This document shows, piece after piece, positions 45,391 through 54,725 of a DNA stretch of 64,000 nt (position 1 is the stretch's first letter; the number at the start of each line of letters is the position of its first letter). The stretch spans positions 124,001 through 188,000 of the forward strand of contig NZ_JANCLX010000001.1 in the NCBI RefSeq assembly GCF_024295805.1, given 5' to 3'. This stretch comes from Streptomyces cucumeris. Its GTDB lineage: Bacteria > Actinomycetota > Actinomycetes > Streptomycetales > Streptomycetaceae. A model generated the notes under the pieces. The model made no database searches. It worked only from the letters and a program-made list of their open reading frames with translations, and had not been told where the DNA came from. Both the position numbers and the translations under genes were made by a program.

Positions 45391-46170
45391 TCAGCGGCCG
45401 CCGCGGGCCAGGACGACGGTGAAGGCGGCGCCCTCGGGGTCGGTCACCGTGGCCGACCGTCCGGCGTCGTCCCGCGACGGCGGACGCACCACCCGGCCGC
45501 CGGACGCGGTCACCCGGCGCACCGCCTCGGCCACGTCCGCCACCGCGAAGTGCGTGGTCCAGTACGGCCCCCGGTCACGCGGCAGCGTGCCGCCCGCGCT
45601 CTGGATCGCGCACACCGGCCGGTCGTCCAGGAACAGGGTGCGGCATCCGGAGTCGGCCGGGTCGGCGGGCTCCGGCCGGTAACCGAAGACCATCTGGTAG
45701 AACTTGGCGACTCCGGTGGCCGAACGGGTCATCAGCTCGTGCCAGACGGGGGCGCCCGGCGCTCCCGTCGCCGGGATCTCCGGCTGGTGCGCCTCCTGCC
45801 ACACCCCGAACACCGCGCCCTCCGGATCGGCCGCCAGCAGCATCCGCCCGGCCTCGTCCGCGTCGAGCGGGCCCACCGCCACGGTGCCGCCGCAGGCCCG
45901 GATCATCTCCGCGGTCTCATCGGCGTCGTCGGAGGCCAGATAGGTCATCCAGGCCACCGGAAGATGACGGTCCGGAGGGAGTTCGCCCAGTCCGGCGACC
46001 GGCCGGCCGTCCCGCACCGCGCGGACGTAGGCGCCCAGCTGCTGTGGGCCCGGTGTGAACTCCCAGCCGAACACGGCGTGGTAGAAGTCCTGTGTCGCGG
46101 CAAGGTCGTGCACCATCAGACTCGTCCAGCAGGGCGTGCCCGGTGTGCGCCGAGTCGCAGCCTCGGTCAT
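45391..46170 (-). CDS. VOC superfamily (glyoxalase/dioxygenase-like) protein with two modules
   Basis: 259 residues forming two tandem VOC domains. The first begins TPCWTSLMVHDLAATQDFYHAVFGWEF and ends AADPEGAVFGVWQ. The second begins PVWHELMTRSATGVAKFYQMVFGYR and ends VTDPEGAAFTVVL. Each has the beta-alpha-beta-beta-beta signature. Metal-binding residues are not all obvious, so the protein may bind a ligand rather than catalyse. AGGAGAG is upstream of ATG 46170. It resembles stand-alone antibiotic-binding or hydroxylase-associated VOC proteins; no substrate is claimed. Confidence 0.87.
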   Translation of the reverse strand: MTEAATRRTPGTPCWTSLMVHDLAATQDFYHAVFGWEFTPGPQQLGAYVRAVRDGRPVAGLGELPPDRHLPVAWMTYLASDDADETAEMIRACGGTVAVGPLDADEAGRMLLAADPEGAVFGVWQEAHQPEIPATGAPGAPVWHELMTRSATGVAKFYQMVFGYRPEPADPADSGCRTLFLDDRPVCAIQSAGGTLPRDRGPYWTTHFAVADVAEAVRRVTASGGRVVRPPSRDDAGRSATVTDPEGAAFTVVLARGGR

Positions 46171-46459
46171 ACGTCAATCTCTCCTCGGACCATGTGTCGT
46201 GGCCGTACGGCCCCGGGCGCCGGTCGGCGGTGCGGGGCGGTGGTGCGGAGGTGCTGCCGTGGGGGTGCGGAAGATATTTGCACCCCTGGCCGCGGGGCGA
46301 CCCCCGGCCGCGCCGCAATTCACGGGTTCCCATTGGAGAATGCCCGAAATCGCACTGTGCATCCGTTTCAGCTTCCTTGCGGCCCAGTGGCCATGAGCTG
46401 TACGTCGGGTGACTCGATAGTCCAAAAGTCGCAAGGATCTCTACGTAAGGAGGGTTCCT

Positions 46460-47296
46460 ATGAATCCCCTCATCACCGCATCTGAACTCATGGACGAGAT
46501 GGCGGGGGACCGTCCGCCGCTGCTGCTCGATGTGCGCTGGCAGCTCGGTGGCCCTCCGGGACGGCCGGAGTACGAGGCGGGGCATCTGCCCGGTGCCGTC
46601 TACGTCGACCTCGACGGCGACCTCGCGGGACCGGCCGGGCCCGCCGGACGTCATCCGCTGCCCGAACTGTCCGTCTTCGCAGCCGCGATGCGCCGGGCCG
46701 GTGTCGGCCGGGACCGGCGCGTGGTGGTGTACGACGGCGGTCAGGGGTGGGCCGCGGCGCGTGCGTGGTGGCTGCTGCGCTGGGCGGCCCATCCGTCCGT
46801 ACGGGTGCTGGACGGCGGTCTCTCCGCCTGGAAGGCGCGGGAGGGTGCGCTGACCACTGACGTTCCCACCGTGGCCGAGGGGGACTTCGCGCCTGAGCCG
46901 GGTGCCGTTCCGGTGCTGGAGGCGGACGGCGCGGCGGCGCTCGCCCGGCGCGGTGTGCTGCTGGACGCGCGGGCGGGCGAGCGCTACCGCGGTGAGGTCG
47001 AGCCCATCGACCCGGTCGGCGGCCATATCCCCGGAGCGGTCTCCGCCCCCACGACCGGGAACGTCGCCGACGACGGTCTGTTCCTGCCTCCGGAGCGGCT
47101 GGCCGAGCGGTTCGCGGGACTGGGCGTCACCGAGGCCACCGAGGTGGGGGTGTACTGCGGTTCGGGCGTCTCCGCCGCGCACCAGGTGCTGGCCCTGGCG
47201 TCGGTGGGCGTGCCGGCGGCGCTGTACGTCGGCTCCTGGAGCGAGTGGTCCGCCTCCGGCGACCGCCCGGTGGCCACGGGCCCGCAGCCGGGCTGA
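46460..47296 (+). CDS. Sulfurtransferase with tandem rhodanese domains
   Basis: 278 residues, two rhodanese modules. The N-terminal module has LLLDVRWQLGG and HLPGAVYVDLDGDLAG. The C-terminal module has the active loop VYCGSGVSAAHQVLAL, whose Cys carries the persulfide, with LLDARAGERYRGEVEPIDPVGGHIPGA upstream. CGSGVSA places it near thiosulfate or 3-mercaptopyruvate sulfurtransferases. AAGGAGG precedes the ATG with good spacing. It is convergent with sepH, and a hairpin follows. Confidence 0.93.
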   Translation: MNPLITASELMDEMAGDRPPLLLDVRWQLGGPPGRPEYEAGHLPGAVYVDLDGDLAGPAGPAGRHPLPELSVFAAAMRRAGVGRDRRVVVYDGGQGWAAARAWWLLRWAAHPSVRVLDGGLSAWKAREGALTTDVPTVAEGDFAPEPGAVPVLEADGAAALARRGVLLDARAGERYRGEVEPIDPVGGHIPGAVSAPTTGNVADDGLFLPPERLAERFAGLGVTEATEVGVYCGSGVSAAHQVLALASVGVPAALYVGSWSEWSASGDRPVATGPQPG

Positions 47297-47311
47297 ACGC
47301 GCCGGCGGGCA

Positions 47312-47336
47312 CTGCCGTCCCGGACCGGGACGGCAG
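47312..47336. terminator. Terminator between the sulfurtransferase gene and sepH
   Basis: CTGCCGTCCCGG and its complement form 12-bp arms around one base (in practice a 10-bp stem with a 5-nt loop). It begins 15 nt after the sulfurtransferase stop. Confidence 0.75.
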
Positions 47337-47401
47337 GGCCCACCGTAGGAGCGCCTCGTGGTGCCGAGGGGCGCCCGGCGCACGGCCGGGGCGCCCGGCG
47401 G

Positions 47402-48463
47402 CTACTCCTGCTTCTTGCGCCGGGTGCCGAAGACGATCTCGTCCCAGCTCGGTACCGCCGCCCGGCGGCCGGGACGGACACCGTCCGCCTCCGCCTGACG
47501 GTCCGTGGTCCCGGTCAGCCGGTCCCGGTGGCCCGCCACCGACCGCGGCATCAGCACATCCGCGTAGGCCGAACCCGCGCTCGCCGCCGGAGCGGGCGGC
47601 TCCACGGCCTCCGGCTCCTCATCGGGCTCGTCCTGCTGGGCGGCCGACGCGACAGGCGCCTCGGGTACGACCATGTCCCCCCGGAAGTTGGGCACGGCCT
47701 CCAGCAGGCTGGTGAGCGAGTCCCGCTCGCCGCCGACGCCCTCGTCCGCCGAGGCGGATGCCGATACCGGCGCGCTGTCGGACTCCTCGCCGCCCCGCTC
47801 GGCCGACATGCGGTCCCGGTCCCTGTCACGGTCCCGGTCACGCGGCAGCCGCGCGATCCTCGGCACGAAGGGGAAGCTGGGCTCGGGGGTGTCGTCCGCC
47901 TCGCCGATCAGCGCCCGCGCCTCGTCGTCGACGGCCTGGACCAGCCGCCGGGGCGGGTCATAGGTCCAGCTCGCCGAATGCGGCTCACCGGCGACCCGGT
48001 AGACCAGCAGCACCTCCCAGGTGCCGTCGTCACGCCGCCAGGAGTCCCACTGGGTGGTGTCCTTCTCGGCGCCGCGCAGCAGCAGCCGCTCCGCGACCGC
48101 CTCGCCGAGCTGCGGTCCGGTGTTCTCGCCGGGGCGGCGCACAGGTGTCTTCCGGGCGCGCTCGGCCATGAACGCGCGCTCCGCGAGGACCGGGCCCTCG
48201 AAGCGGCGCACGCGGTCCACGGGGATGCCCGCCAGCTGCGCGACCTCTTCGGCGGAGGCTCCGGCGCGTATACGGGCCTGGATGTCACGGGGTCGCAGAT
48301 GGCTCTCGACCTCGATCTCGATCTGGCCGAGCCGAGCGCGGTCATTGCGCACCGCGGCGCGCAGTCGCTCGTCGATGGGAAGTGTGTACTCCGTGCTGTC
48401 CGCAGCCTTGAGCACCAGCCGTGTGCCGTCGTTGCTGACGGCCACGACACGCAGTTCGGGCAT
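47402..48463 (-). CDS. sepH: Cell division regulator SepH (DUF3071)
   Basis: 353 residues from ATG 48463 with GGGAGG upstream. The N-terminal DUF3071 domain (PELRVVAVSNDGTRLVLKAADSTEYTLPIDERL through about residue 165) includes a helix-turn-helix-like segment (RPRDIQARIRAGASAEEVAQLAGIPVDRVRRFEGPV). An acidic, disordered C-terminal half contains an Asp-Arg repeat near residue 220 and a conserved tail PSWDEIVFGTRRKKQE. SepH binds FtsZ and stimulates its assembly during Streptomyces septation. It faces the sulfurtransferase gene and diverges from a membrane-protein gene. Confidence 0.94.
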   Translation of the reverse strand: MPELRVVAVSNDGTRLVLKAADSTEYTLPIDERLRAAVRNDRARLGQIEIEVESHLRPRDIQARIRAGASAEEVAQLAGIPVDRVRRFEGPVLAERAFMAERARKTPVRRPGENTGPQLGEAVAERLLLRGAEKDTTQWDSWRRDDGTWEVLLVYRVAGEPHSASWTYDPPRRLVQAVDDEARALIGEADDTPEPSFPFVPRIARLPRDRDRDRDRDRMSAERGGEESDSAPVSASASADEGVGGERDSLTSLLEAVPNFRGDMVVPEAPVASAAQQDEPDEEPEAVEPPAPAASAGSAYADVLMPRSVAGHRDRLTGTTDRQAEADGVRPGRRAAVPSWDEIVFGTRRKKQE

Positions 48464-48965
48464 GGGGACCTCCCGGGTGGTGCCTGCCGACGTCACGGTT
48501 GCGTCGCTGCTCTCCCGCTAGACGAGTGTGGCCTGCCCGGGTGCAGCCTGCCACAACTTTGCCGAGTTGCCCGGCGTGTCGGGCATAGGCCCTGATCCGC
48601 CGTTATGGCACGGTGACCTGTTTGCAACCCACAGTGACGGCGCTGTCACCTCGGGCGGCGATCCCCATGTCATGTCGCGGCGGCGCCGGTTGAGTTGCCG
48701 CCTTCCGGCCCCTCCCGCCGGGCCCGGACAAGCCGGGTGGAAGAGGGGGGCCAGGGCTCGCCACAGTACTCCATTCGGGCCGCTCGGGTGGAGCGGCGCG
48801 CCAGCCGAGTTCGGCCGTGGCACGGTGATCGGACCCTCAACGCGTCGAAGTGGGCCCGGATGTGGGTGGCAAGTTTCACAGAATCGCCAGAATCGGAACG
48901 ATCTGCTTCGTTTATCGGTCACTTCTCCTTGCAGGCTGGAACGAATGTCCAAGCAAGGGCGAGAG
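48464..48965. other. 502-bp divergent intergenic region upstream of sepH
   Basis: No gene is supported, although one frame stays open through it into the membrane-protein gene. Short inverted repeats occur (GGTGAC/GTCACC between about 48610 and 48655). Two AT-richer patches, near 48540-48660 and 48870-48930, probably hold the promoters for sepH and for the membrane protein. Confidence 0.5.
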
Positions 48966-49781
48966 ATGGACGGCAGGACCGAGACCGACGGACAACAGAA
49001 GAGCAGGCGCCTGGAGCTGAGTGCGGCGCAGGTGGCCGGAAGCGCGCTGGCGGCGGTGGCCGCCGCGGTGCTCGCCTCCAGGCTCGGCGTGTACGGGACG
49101 ATCCTCGGTGCCGGTCTGGTGAGCGTGGTGGCGACCGCGGGCGGCAGCCTCTTCCAGCACGTGTTCCGGCGTACCGGTGAGCAGATCAAGGAGGCGCGGG
49201 ACCAGACGCGGCCGCCGCGCCGGGGCGGCCGCGGCGCCGCGGCGCCGTCCACGGAGCGCGGTGTGTGGAACGCGCCCACCACGCACGGCACCCGGCTGCG
49301 CGGTGGGCGGCGGCCCGCGCTCGCGGCGGTGGCCGTGTTCGCCGTCGCGATGGTCGCGATCACCGGGATCGAGTGGGCGTCGGGCGGCCCGGTGTCCAAC
49401 GTCTGGGGCGGTGACCGGGGCGGGACGACGGTCGGGGAGAGCTTCCACCGTCCCCAGGGGTCCTCGGGATCGGACGACGACCGCCGCCCCTCGGACACCC
49501 GTTCCGACGATCCGTCCCGGGACCGGGGTCCGTCCTCGCCGAGCCCGTCGCCCGAGCGAGGCGGTGACGGTGACACCGGACGTCGGGACAACCCGTCGCC
49601 CGGTCCCTCGCGGTCCTCGGGCGGGGGCGGCGAGGACGGTGACACCACGCCGGACACCACCCCCGGCACCTCCGACCCCACCCCGTCGCCCTCGGGGTCC
49701 CCGTCGCGGAGCGCTCCGGACGGAAGCGACGAGGACGCCGGGACGACCACGCCCGAGCCGGACTTCTCCGCCGGTGAGTGA
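48966..49781 (+). CDS. Membrane protein with disordered acidic tail
   Basis: 271 residues from ATG 48966 (ATG 48945 is an alternative). A hydrophobic hairpin LAAVAAAVLASRLGVYGTILGAGLVSVVATAGGS near the N-terminus and a single helix AALAVAVFAVAMVAITGIEWASG near residue 125 anchor it. The last 120 residues are Ser/Pro/Asp/Gly/Thr-rich and likely disordered outside the membrane. No family is recognised. It diverges from sepH, so a division- or envelope-related role is possible but only by position. Confidence 0.7.
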   Translation: MDGRTETDGQQKSRRLELSAAQVAGSALAAVAAAVLASRLGVYGTILGAGLVSVVATAGGSLFQHVFRRTGEQIKEARDQTRPPRRGGRGAAAPSTERGVWNAPTTHGTRLRGGRRPALAAVAVFAVAMVAITGIEWASGGPVSNVWGGDRGGTTVGESFHRPQGSSGSDDDRRPSDTRSDDPSRDRGPSSPSPSPERGGDGDTGRRDNPSPGPSRSSGGGGEDGDTTPDTTPGTSDPTPSPSGSPSRSAPDGSDEDAGTTTPEPDFSAGE

Positions 49782-49789
49782 CGGTGAGT

Positions 49790-49804
49790 GACCCCGCCGG
49801 GGTC
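49790..49804. terminator. Short hairpin between convergent genes
   Basis: GACCCC-GCC-GGGGTC, a 6-bp stem with a 3-nt loop, lies 8 nt after the membrane-protein stop and before the convergent oxidase gene. It is a weak candidate. Confidence 0.4.
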
Positions 49805-49836
49805 CGCACCGCGACCGAGGGGTCCGGCTCGGCGCG

Positions 49837-51162
49837 TCAGTCGCCGAGCACCCGCCGCAGATAGTCGTTGGCGAACAGCCGGTCGGGGTCCAGCCGGTCG
49901 CGCAGTGCGGTGAACTCGCCGAACCGCGGATAGACCCCGGCCAGATAGGCGGCGTCGCGGCTGTGCAGCTTGCCCCAGTGCGGACGGCCGCCGTGCGCGG
50001 TCATGATCTGCTCGGCGGCGGTGAAGTAGGCCCGGTGCGGAGTGCCCCGGTACAGGTGCACCGCGATGTATGCGGTGTCCCGGCCCGAGGCGGTGGACAG
50101 CGGGATGTCGTCGGCGGGCGCGGTGCGCACCTCCACCGGGAAGCTGACCCGCAGGTCCGAGCGGTCGACGGTCCGCTTCAGCTCGCGCAGCGCGTCGGGC
50201 GCGGCCTCGCGCGGCAGGGCGTACTCCATCTCCAGGAAGCGCACCCGGCGCGGACTGGTGAAGACTTTGTACGGGATGTCCGTGTAGCTGCGGGCGGACA
50301 GCGCCCGGCTGGAGATCCTGGCGATTCCGGGGATGGCCGCGGGCACCGCCCGCCCCACCGAACAGGCCACCTGGAAGACACCGTTGGACAGCAGCTCGTC
50401 GTCGACCCAGCCGCTGACCCGGCCCACCGGGGCGGCGGGGCCCGGGCTGCGGTTGTTCCGCTTGGTGTTGCAGTTCCCGGTGTGCGGGAACCAGTAGAAC
50501 TCGAAGTGCTCGTTCTCGCCGGCCAGCTGCGGGAAGTCGGCCAGCACCCGGTCGAAGGGCATCGGCTCCTCCCGCGCGGTGAGCAGGAACTCCGGCTCCA
50601 CCCGGAAGGTGATCGCGCTGACCACGCCCAGCGCGCCCAGGCCCACCCGTGCCGCCGCGAAAACCTCCGGATGCTCCTGCGCCGAGCAGCGCAGCACCGA
50701 GCCGTCCGCCGTGACCAGCTCCAGCCCGGCGATCTGGGCGGAGATCGAGGCACTGTCCCGGCCGGTGCCGTGGGTGCCGGTGGAGGTGGCCCCGGCGACC
50801 GTCTGCTCCATGATGTCGCCCATGTTGGCCAGCGACAGCCCATGGGCCGACAGCGTCTCGTTGAGCTGCTTGAGCGGGGTTCCCGCGGCCACGGTCACGG
50901 TCCCGGCCTCGCGGTCCACCTCCCGCACCCCGACCAGCCGGTCCGGGCGTATCAGCAGCCCGTCCGTGGCGGCGGCGGTGCTGAAGGAGTGGCCGGTGCC
51001 CACCGCCTTCACCGGCAGCCCCTCGGCCGCCGCCCCGCGCACCGCCTCGACGAGGTCCTGAGTGGACGACGGGCTCACACTCCGCACCGGCCGGGCCGCC
51101 ACATTGCCCGCCCAGTTACGCCACACGCTGCTCCGACCGGTCCGCACGGTCCTGACGGCCAT
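49837..51162 (-). CDS. FAD-linked sugar-lactone oxidase (D-arabinono-1,4-lactone/L-gulonolactone oxidase family)
   Basis: 441 residues from ATG 51162 with GGGAGGGG upstream. The N-terminal FAD-binding domain shows LPVKAVGTGHSFSTAAATDGLLI; vanillyl-alcohol-oxidase-type enzymes carry a flavin-linked His in this GHSF motif. GDIMEQTVAGATSTGTHGTGRDSAS completes the domain. The C-terminal ALO domain has FEFYWFPHTGNCNTKRNN and a final GKLHSRDAAYLAGVYPRFGEF with the conserved HWGK-type motif. Such enzymes oxidise aldonolactones or alditols with O2; the exact substrate is open. The MFS gene upstream overlaps it by 47 nt, so the two form one transcription unit. Confidence 0.9.
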   Translation of the reverse strand: MAVRTVRTGRSSVWRNWAGNVAARPVRSVSPSSTQDLVEAVRGAAAEGLPVKAVGTGHSFSTAAATDGLLIRPDRLVGVREVDREAGTVTVAAGTPLKQLNETLSAHGLSLANMGDIMEQTVAGATSTGTHGTGRDSASISAQIAGLELVTADGSVLRCSAQEHPEVFAAARVGLGALGVVSAITFRVEPEFLLTAREEPMPFDRVLADFPQLAGENEHFEFYWFPHTGNCNTKRNNRSPGPAAPVGRVSGWVDDELLSNGVFQVACSVGRAVPAAIPGIARISSRALSARSYTDIPYKVFTSPRRVRFLEMEYALPREAAPDALRELKRTVDRSDLRVSFPVEVRTAPADDIPLSTASGRDTAYIAVHLYRGTPHRAYFTAAEQIMTAHGGRPHWGKLHSRDAAYLAGVYPRFGEFTALRDRLDPDRLFANDYLRRVLGD

Positions 51163-52369
51163 CCGCACCCGACCCCTCCCGCTCTGGCGCCGGCCGCAGC
51201 CGGCGGTATCCGAGGAACGCCACCGCCGCCGCGAGCGCCCCGGCCACGGCCGGCACCAGGTACCCCGCCCCGGCTCCGGCGGCGTCGACCACCGCACCGG
51301 CGGACGACGAGCCGAGCGCCACCCCGACCGCGAGCCCGGTGGTGGTCCAGGTCATGCCCTCGGTCAGGTTCGCGCGCGGTACGTGCCGTTCGACGAGGGC
51401 CATGGTGGTGACCATGGTCGGAGCCACCGACAGGCCCGCGAGGAAGAGCGCTCCGGCCAGAACCGGCAGGTTTCCGACCAGTAGGAGGGGGATCATACTC
51501 ACGGCCATCGCACAAATACCCACCAGCCACTGGCGGGACACCGCCCCGCGCGGACCCTTCATGCCGAACACCGCGCCCGCCAGGCAGGAGCCCAGCGCGT
51601 ACACCGCCAGCACCAGACTGGCCGCGGCCTTGTGGCCCTCCTCCTCGGCGAAGGCCACCGTCACCACGTCGATGGACCCGAAGATGGCGCCGGTCGCCAT
51701 GAAGGTGATCACCAGCACCCGCAGTCCGGGGGAGCGCAGCGCCGAACCGCCGGTGTGCCCTCCGCGCGGATGCGGCACCGGCTCGGTGCCGTGCTGGAGG
51801 GTCAGCGAGAAGACGCCGACGGCCAGGAAGCAGGCCGCCATCAGCATGCCCGCCTCCGGGAACCAGGCCGTGGACAGCCCGATCGAGATCACCGGCCCGA
51901 CGATGAAGCACACCTCGTCGACGATCGACTCCCAGGCGTACGCGGCGTGCAGCCGCCGCGGCGCGTCCTGGTGGAGCGCCGCCCAGCGGGCCCGCACCAT
52001 CGCCCCCACACTCGGTACGCATCCGGCCGCCACGGCCCAGCAGAACAGCGTCCAGTCCGGCCAGCCCCGGCGCGCGGTCAGCAGCAGCCCCGCGACGCCG
52101 GTCAGCGCCACGAGGGTCGCCGGACGCAGCACCCTGCGCTGACCGTGCCGGTCGACGAGCCGGGAGATCTGCGGCCCGGCGACCGCGGCGGACAGCGCGA
52201 CGGTGGCCGAGAGCGCACCCGCCAGCCCGTACCGGCCGGTGAGCTGGGAGATCATCGTGACGATGCCGACGCCCTCCATGGCGATCGGCAGCCGTCCGAC
52301 GAATCCGGCGGCGGAGAACGCCTTGGCACCGGGGGCGGCGAAGAGCGCGCGGTAAGGGGAACGGGACAC
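51116..52369 (-). CDS. MFS transporter
   Basis: 417 residues from the GTG at 52369 (GGAG upstream). About 12 membrane segments are predicted, with the MFS loop 2-3 motif SRLVDRHGQRRVLRPA and the central loop near residue 200. It belongs to the drug/sugar efflux-like MFS group. Its 3' end runs 47 nt into the sugar-lactone oxidase gene in a different frame, implying translational coupling. It could export or import the oxidase substrate or product, but this is inference. It diverges from ferrochelatase. Confidence 0.88.
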   Translation of the reverse strand: MSRSPYRALFAAPGAKAFSAAGFVGRLPIAMEGVGIVTMISQLTGRYGLAGALSATVALSAAVAGPQISRLVDRHGQRRVLRPATLVALTGVAGLLLTARRGWPDWTLFCWAVAAGCVPSVGAMVRARWAALHQDAPRRLHAAYAWESIVDEVCFIVGPVISIGLSTAWFPEAGMLMAACFLAVGVFSLTLQHGTEPVPHPRGGHTGGSALRSPGLRVLVITFMATGAIFGSIDVVTVAFAEEEGHKAAASLVLAVYALGSCLAGAVFGMKGPRGAVSRQWLVGICAMAVSMIPLLLVGNLPVLAGALFLAGLSVAPTMVTTMALVERHVPRANLTEGMTWTTTGLAVGVALGSSSAGAVVDAAGAGAGYLVPAVAGALAAAVAFLGYRRLRPAPEREGSGADGRQDRADRSEQRVA

Positions 52370-52515
52370 GACAGGGGCTCCGCCGGTGAGCAGGACCGGG
52401 CGGTGGGACCGGCCGGCCGGGTAAGGAATGTGAGAGCTGATACAGCTTACGGCCGCCGCCGTAGCGCCGCAGGGGTATTTCCTGCCCGTCAGGGGCTGGT
52501 GGCAGGATCGGGAGC

Positions 52516-53658
52516 ATGCCGGATCAGTCAGAGCTGCCATCTCCCGCCCCGTACGACGCCCTGCTCCTGCTTTCCTTCGGCGGGCCGGAAGGGCCGGAGG
52601 ACGTCGTTCCGTTCCTGGAGAACGTGACCCGCGGCCGGGGCATCCCGCGCGAGCGGCTGAAGGAGGTGGGCCGGCACTACTTCCTCTTCGGTGGCGTCAG
52701 CCCGATCAATGCCCAGAACCGCGAACTGCTGCAGGCGCTCCGCAAGGACTTCGCCGAACACGGTCTGGACCTGCCGGTCCACTGGGGCAACCGCAACTGG
52801 GCGCCGTATCTGACCGACACCCTGCGCGAGATGGTCACCGACGGCCACCGCCGCATCCTGGTACTGGCCACCAGCGCCTACGCCTCCTACTCCGGCTGCC
52901 GCCAGTACCGGGAGAACCTGGCGGACGCGCTCGCCGCGCTGGAGGCGGAGGGGCTGCCGCTGCCGCGCGTCGACAAGCTGCGGCACTACTTCAACCACCC
53001 CGGCTTCGTGGAACCCATGGTGGACGCCACGCTCACCGCGCTCGGCGAGCTGCCGGAGGGGCTGCGGGCCGGGGCCCATCTGGCCTTCACCACCCACTCC
53101 ATCCCCACCGCCGCCGCGGACACTTCCGGGCCCCCGGCGGACCACGGCGAGGGCGGCGCGTACGTGGCCGAGCACCTGGAGGTGGCCCGGCTGGTCGCCG
53201 CGGAGGTGCGCGAGCGCACCGGTGTGGAGCACCCCTGGCGCCTGGTCTACCAGTCGCGCAGCGGCGCCCCGCACATCCCGTGGCTGGAGCCGGACATCTG
53301 CGACCACCTGGAGACGCTGCACGGCGAGGGCGCGCCCGCCGCGGTCATGGTCCCCATCGGCTTCGTCTCGGACCACATGGAGGTCAAGTACGACCTCGAC
53401 ACGGAGGCCGCGGCCAAGGCGGCGGAGCTCGGTCTGCCGGTCTCCCGCGCCTCGACCGTGGGCGCCGATCCGCGGTTCGCCGCGGCGGTCCGCGATCTGG
53501 TGGTGGAGCGCGCGGCCACCGAGCGTTTCACCGAGGGCCGGGCGGCCACCGCCCCCGAGCGGTGTGCGCTGGGCGTCCTCGGCCCCAGCCACGACCTCTG
53601 CCCGGTGGGCTGCTGTCCGGCCCGCTCCCCGCGGCCCGCGGTCGCGGGGAGCGACTGA
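52516..53658 (+). CDS. hemH: Ferrochelatase (coproporphyrin-type, actinobacterial)
   Basis: 380 residues. It opens [32 protein letters not shown], carries the ferrochelatase signature with the active-site His in AFTTHSIPT, and the conserved Glu in [18 protein letters not shown]-terminal cysteines in PERCALG and [11 protein letters not shown] plus an internal YSGCRQY fit the four-Cys [2Fe-2S] cluster described in actinobacterial ferrochelatases. In this phylum the enzyme inserts iron into coproporphyrin III (CpfC), not protoporphyrin IX, from established pathway knowledge. ATG 52516 follows GGGAG. It is a single gene followed after 76 nt by inositol monophosphatase. Confidence 0.95.
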   Translation: MPDQSELPSPAPYDALLLLSFGGPEGPEDVVPFLENVTRGRGIPRERLKEVGRHYFLFGGVSPINAQNRELLQALRKDFAEHGLDLPVHWGNRNWAPYLTDTLREMVTDGHRRILVLATSAYASYSGCRQYRENLADALAALEAEGLPLPRVDKLRHYFNHPGFVEPMVDATLTALGELPEGLRAGAHLAFTTHSIPTAAADTSGPPADHGEGGAYVAEHLEVARLVAAEVRERTGVEHPWRLVYQSRSGAPHIPWLEPDICDHLETLHGEGAPAAVMVPIGFVSDHMEVKYDLDTEAAAKAAELGLPVSRASTVGADPRFAAAVRDLVVERAATERFTEGRAATAPERCALGVLGPSHDLCPVGCCPARSPRPAVAGSD

Positions 53659-53734
53659 GCCCTACCGGCGTCCACGGCCCGTCGGCGCCGCCCGCGTCCC
53701 ACGGGCACATCCGCGAAGGAGCACAAGGAGCACG

Positions 53735-54535
53735 ATGACCGACCCGCTCACCACCGAACTGCTCGACCTGGCCCTGGAGGTCGCCCGCCGCGCCGGGGAC
53801 CTGCTGCGGGACGGCCGTCCGGCCGATCTCGGCGTGGCCGCCACCAAGTCCAGCCCGATCGATGTCGTCACCGAGATGGACATCGCCTCCGAGAAGCTGA
53901 TCACCGACTTCCTGGCGCGGCACCGTCCGGACGACGGCGTGCTGGGGGAGGAGGGCGCGAGCCACGAGGGCAGCAGCGGTGTCCGCTGGGTGATCGACCC
54001 CATCGACGGCACGGTGAACTACCTGTACGGCCTGCCCGCGTGGGCGGTCAGCATCGCCGCCCAGAAGGACGGCGAGACGGTGGTCGGGGTGGTGGCCGCC
54101 CCGGTGCGCGGGGAGACCTACCACGCGGTGCTCGGCCAGGGCGCGTACGCCGACGGTGAGCCGGTCCGCTGCCGCCCGGCGCCCGAGCTGGCGCGGTCGC
54201 TGATCGGCACCGGCTTCGGCTATGTGCGGGAGCGGCGCATCGGCCAGGCCAGGGTGCTGAACGAGCTGCTGCCCGAGGTGCGCGACATCCGCCGCGGCGG
54301 TTCGGCCGCCATCGATCTGTGCGATGTGGCCTGCGGGCGGCTCGACGGCTACTACGAGCGCGGGCTCAACCCCTGGGACTACGCGGCCGGAGAGCTGATA
54401 GCCCGCGAGGCGGGGGCGCTGACCGGCGGACGGCCGGGCATCCCGGGCTCCGGGGAGCTGATGGTCGCCGCCGCCCCCGGCCTCTTCGAGACGCTCCGGG
54501 ACCGTCTGGACGAGCTGGGCGCCTGGCACGACTGA
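53735..54535 (+). CDS. Inositol monophosphatase family protein (SuhB-like)
   Basis: 266 residues from ATG 53735 (AAGGAG upstream). The metal-binding motifs of the IMPase family are complete: LGEEGASHEG (Glu), WVIDPIDGTVNYLYGLP (Asp-x-Asp), and GLNPWDYAAGELIAREAG (WD motif). Members hydrolyse inositol-1-phosphate or related phosphates with Mg2+. In streptomycetes this step supplies inositol for phosphatidylinositol and mycothiol, so that role is plausible. It follows ferrochelatase by 76 nt, and a terminator lies downstream. Confidence 0.93.
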   Translation: MTDPLTTELLDLALEVARRAGDLLRDGRPADLGVAATKSSPIDVVTEMDIASEKLITDFLARHRPDDGVLGEEGASHEGSSGVRWVIDPIDGTVNYLYGLPAWAVSIAAQKDGETVVGVVAAPVRGETYHAVLGQGAYADGEPVRCRPAPELARSLIGTGFGYVRERRIGQARVLNELLPEVRDIRRGGSAAIDLCDVACGRLDGYYERGLNPWDYAAGELIAREAGALTGGRPGIPGSGELMVAAAPGLFETLRDRLDELGAWHD

Positions 54536-54571
54536 CGCGCAGGTCCGCGGGCGGCTGTCCGCGGACGCCGA

Positions 54572-54604
54572 AGCGCCCCGGTGCCGGGACGGCAGCGGGG
54601 CGCT
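54572..54604 (+). terminator. Terminator of the inositol monophosphatase gene
   Basis: A 15-bp stem with one mismatch (left arm AGCGCCCCGGTGCCG) closes a 3-nt loop, starting 37 nt after the stop. Confidence 0.75.
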
Positions 54605-54661
54605 CGGGCGTGGGACCGGAAAACAGCCGCTGGATCGACGACGCGTTTTCCGCTCTGCCAA

Positions 54662-54712
54662 CTGGATCTGTGAACCTGGATCTGTATCTGGATCTTCAAA
54701 CAGCGGATCTGT
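54662..54712. repeat. Four spaced GGATCTGT-type direct repeats
   Basis: CTGGATCTGT occurs at 54662 and 54676, with variants CTGGATCTTC at 54688 and GCGGATCTGT at 54703, giving steps of 14, 12 and 15 nt. The block is AT-richer than its surroundings and sits just beyond the 3' end of a small minus-strand gene. Its function is unknown. Confidence 0.6.
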
Positions 54713-54725
54713 ATCCCCGGAGGGA

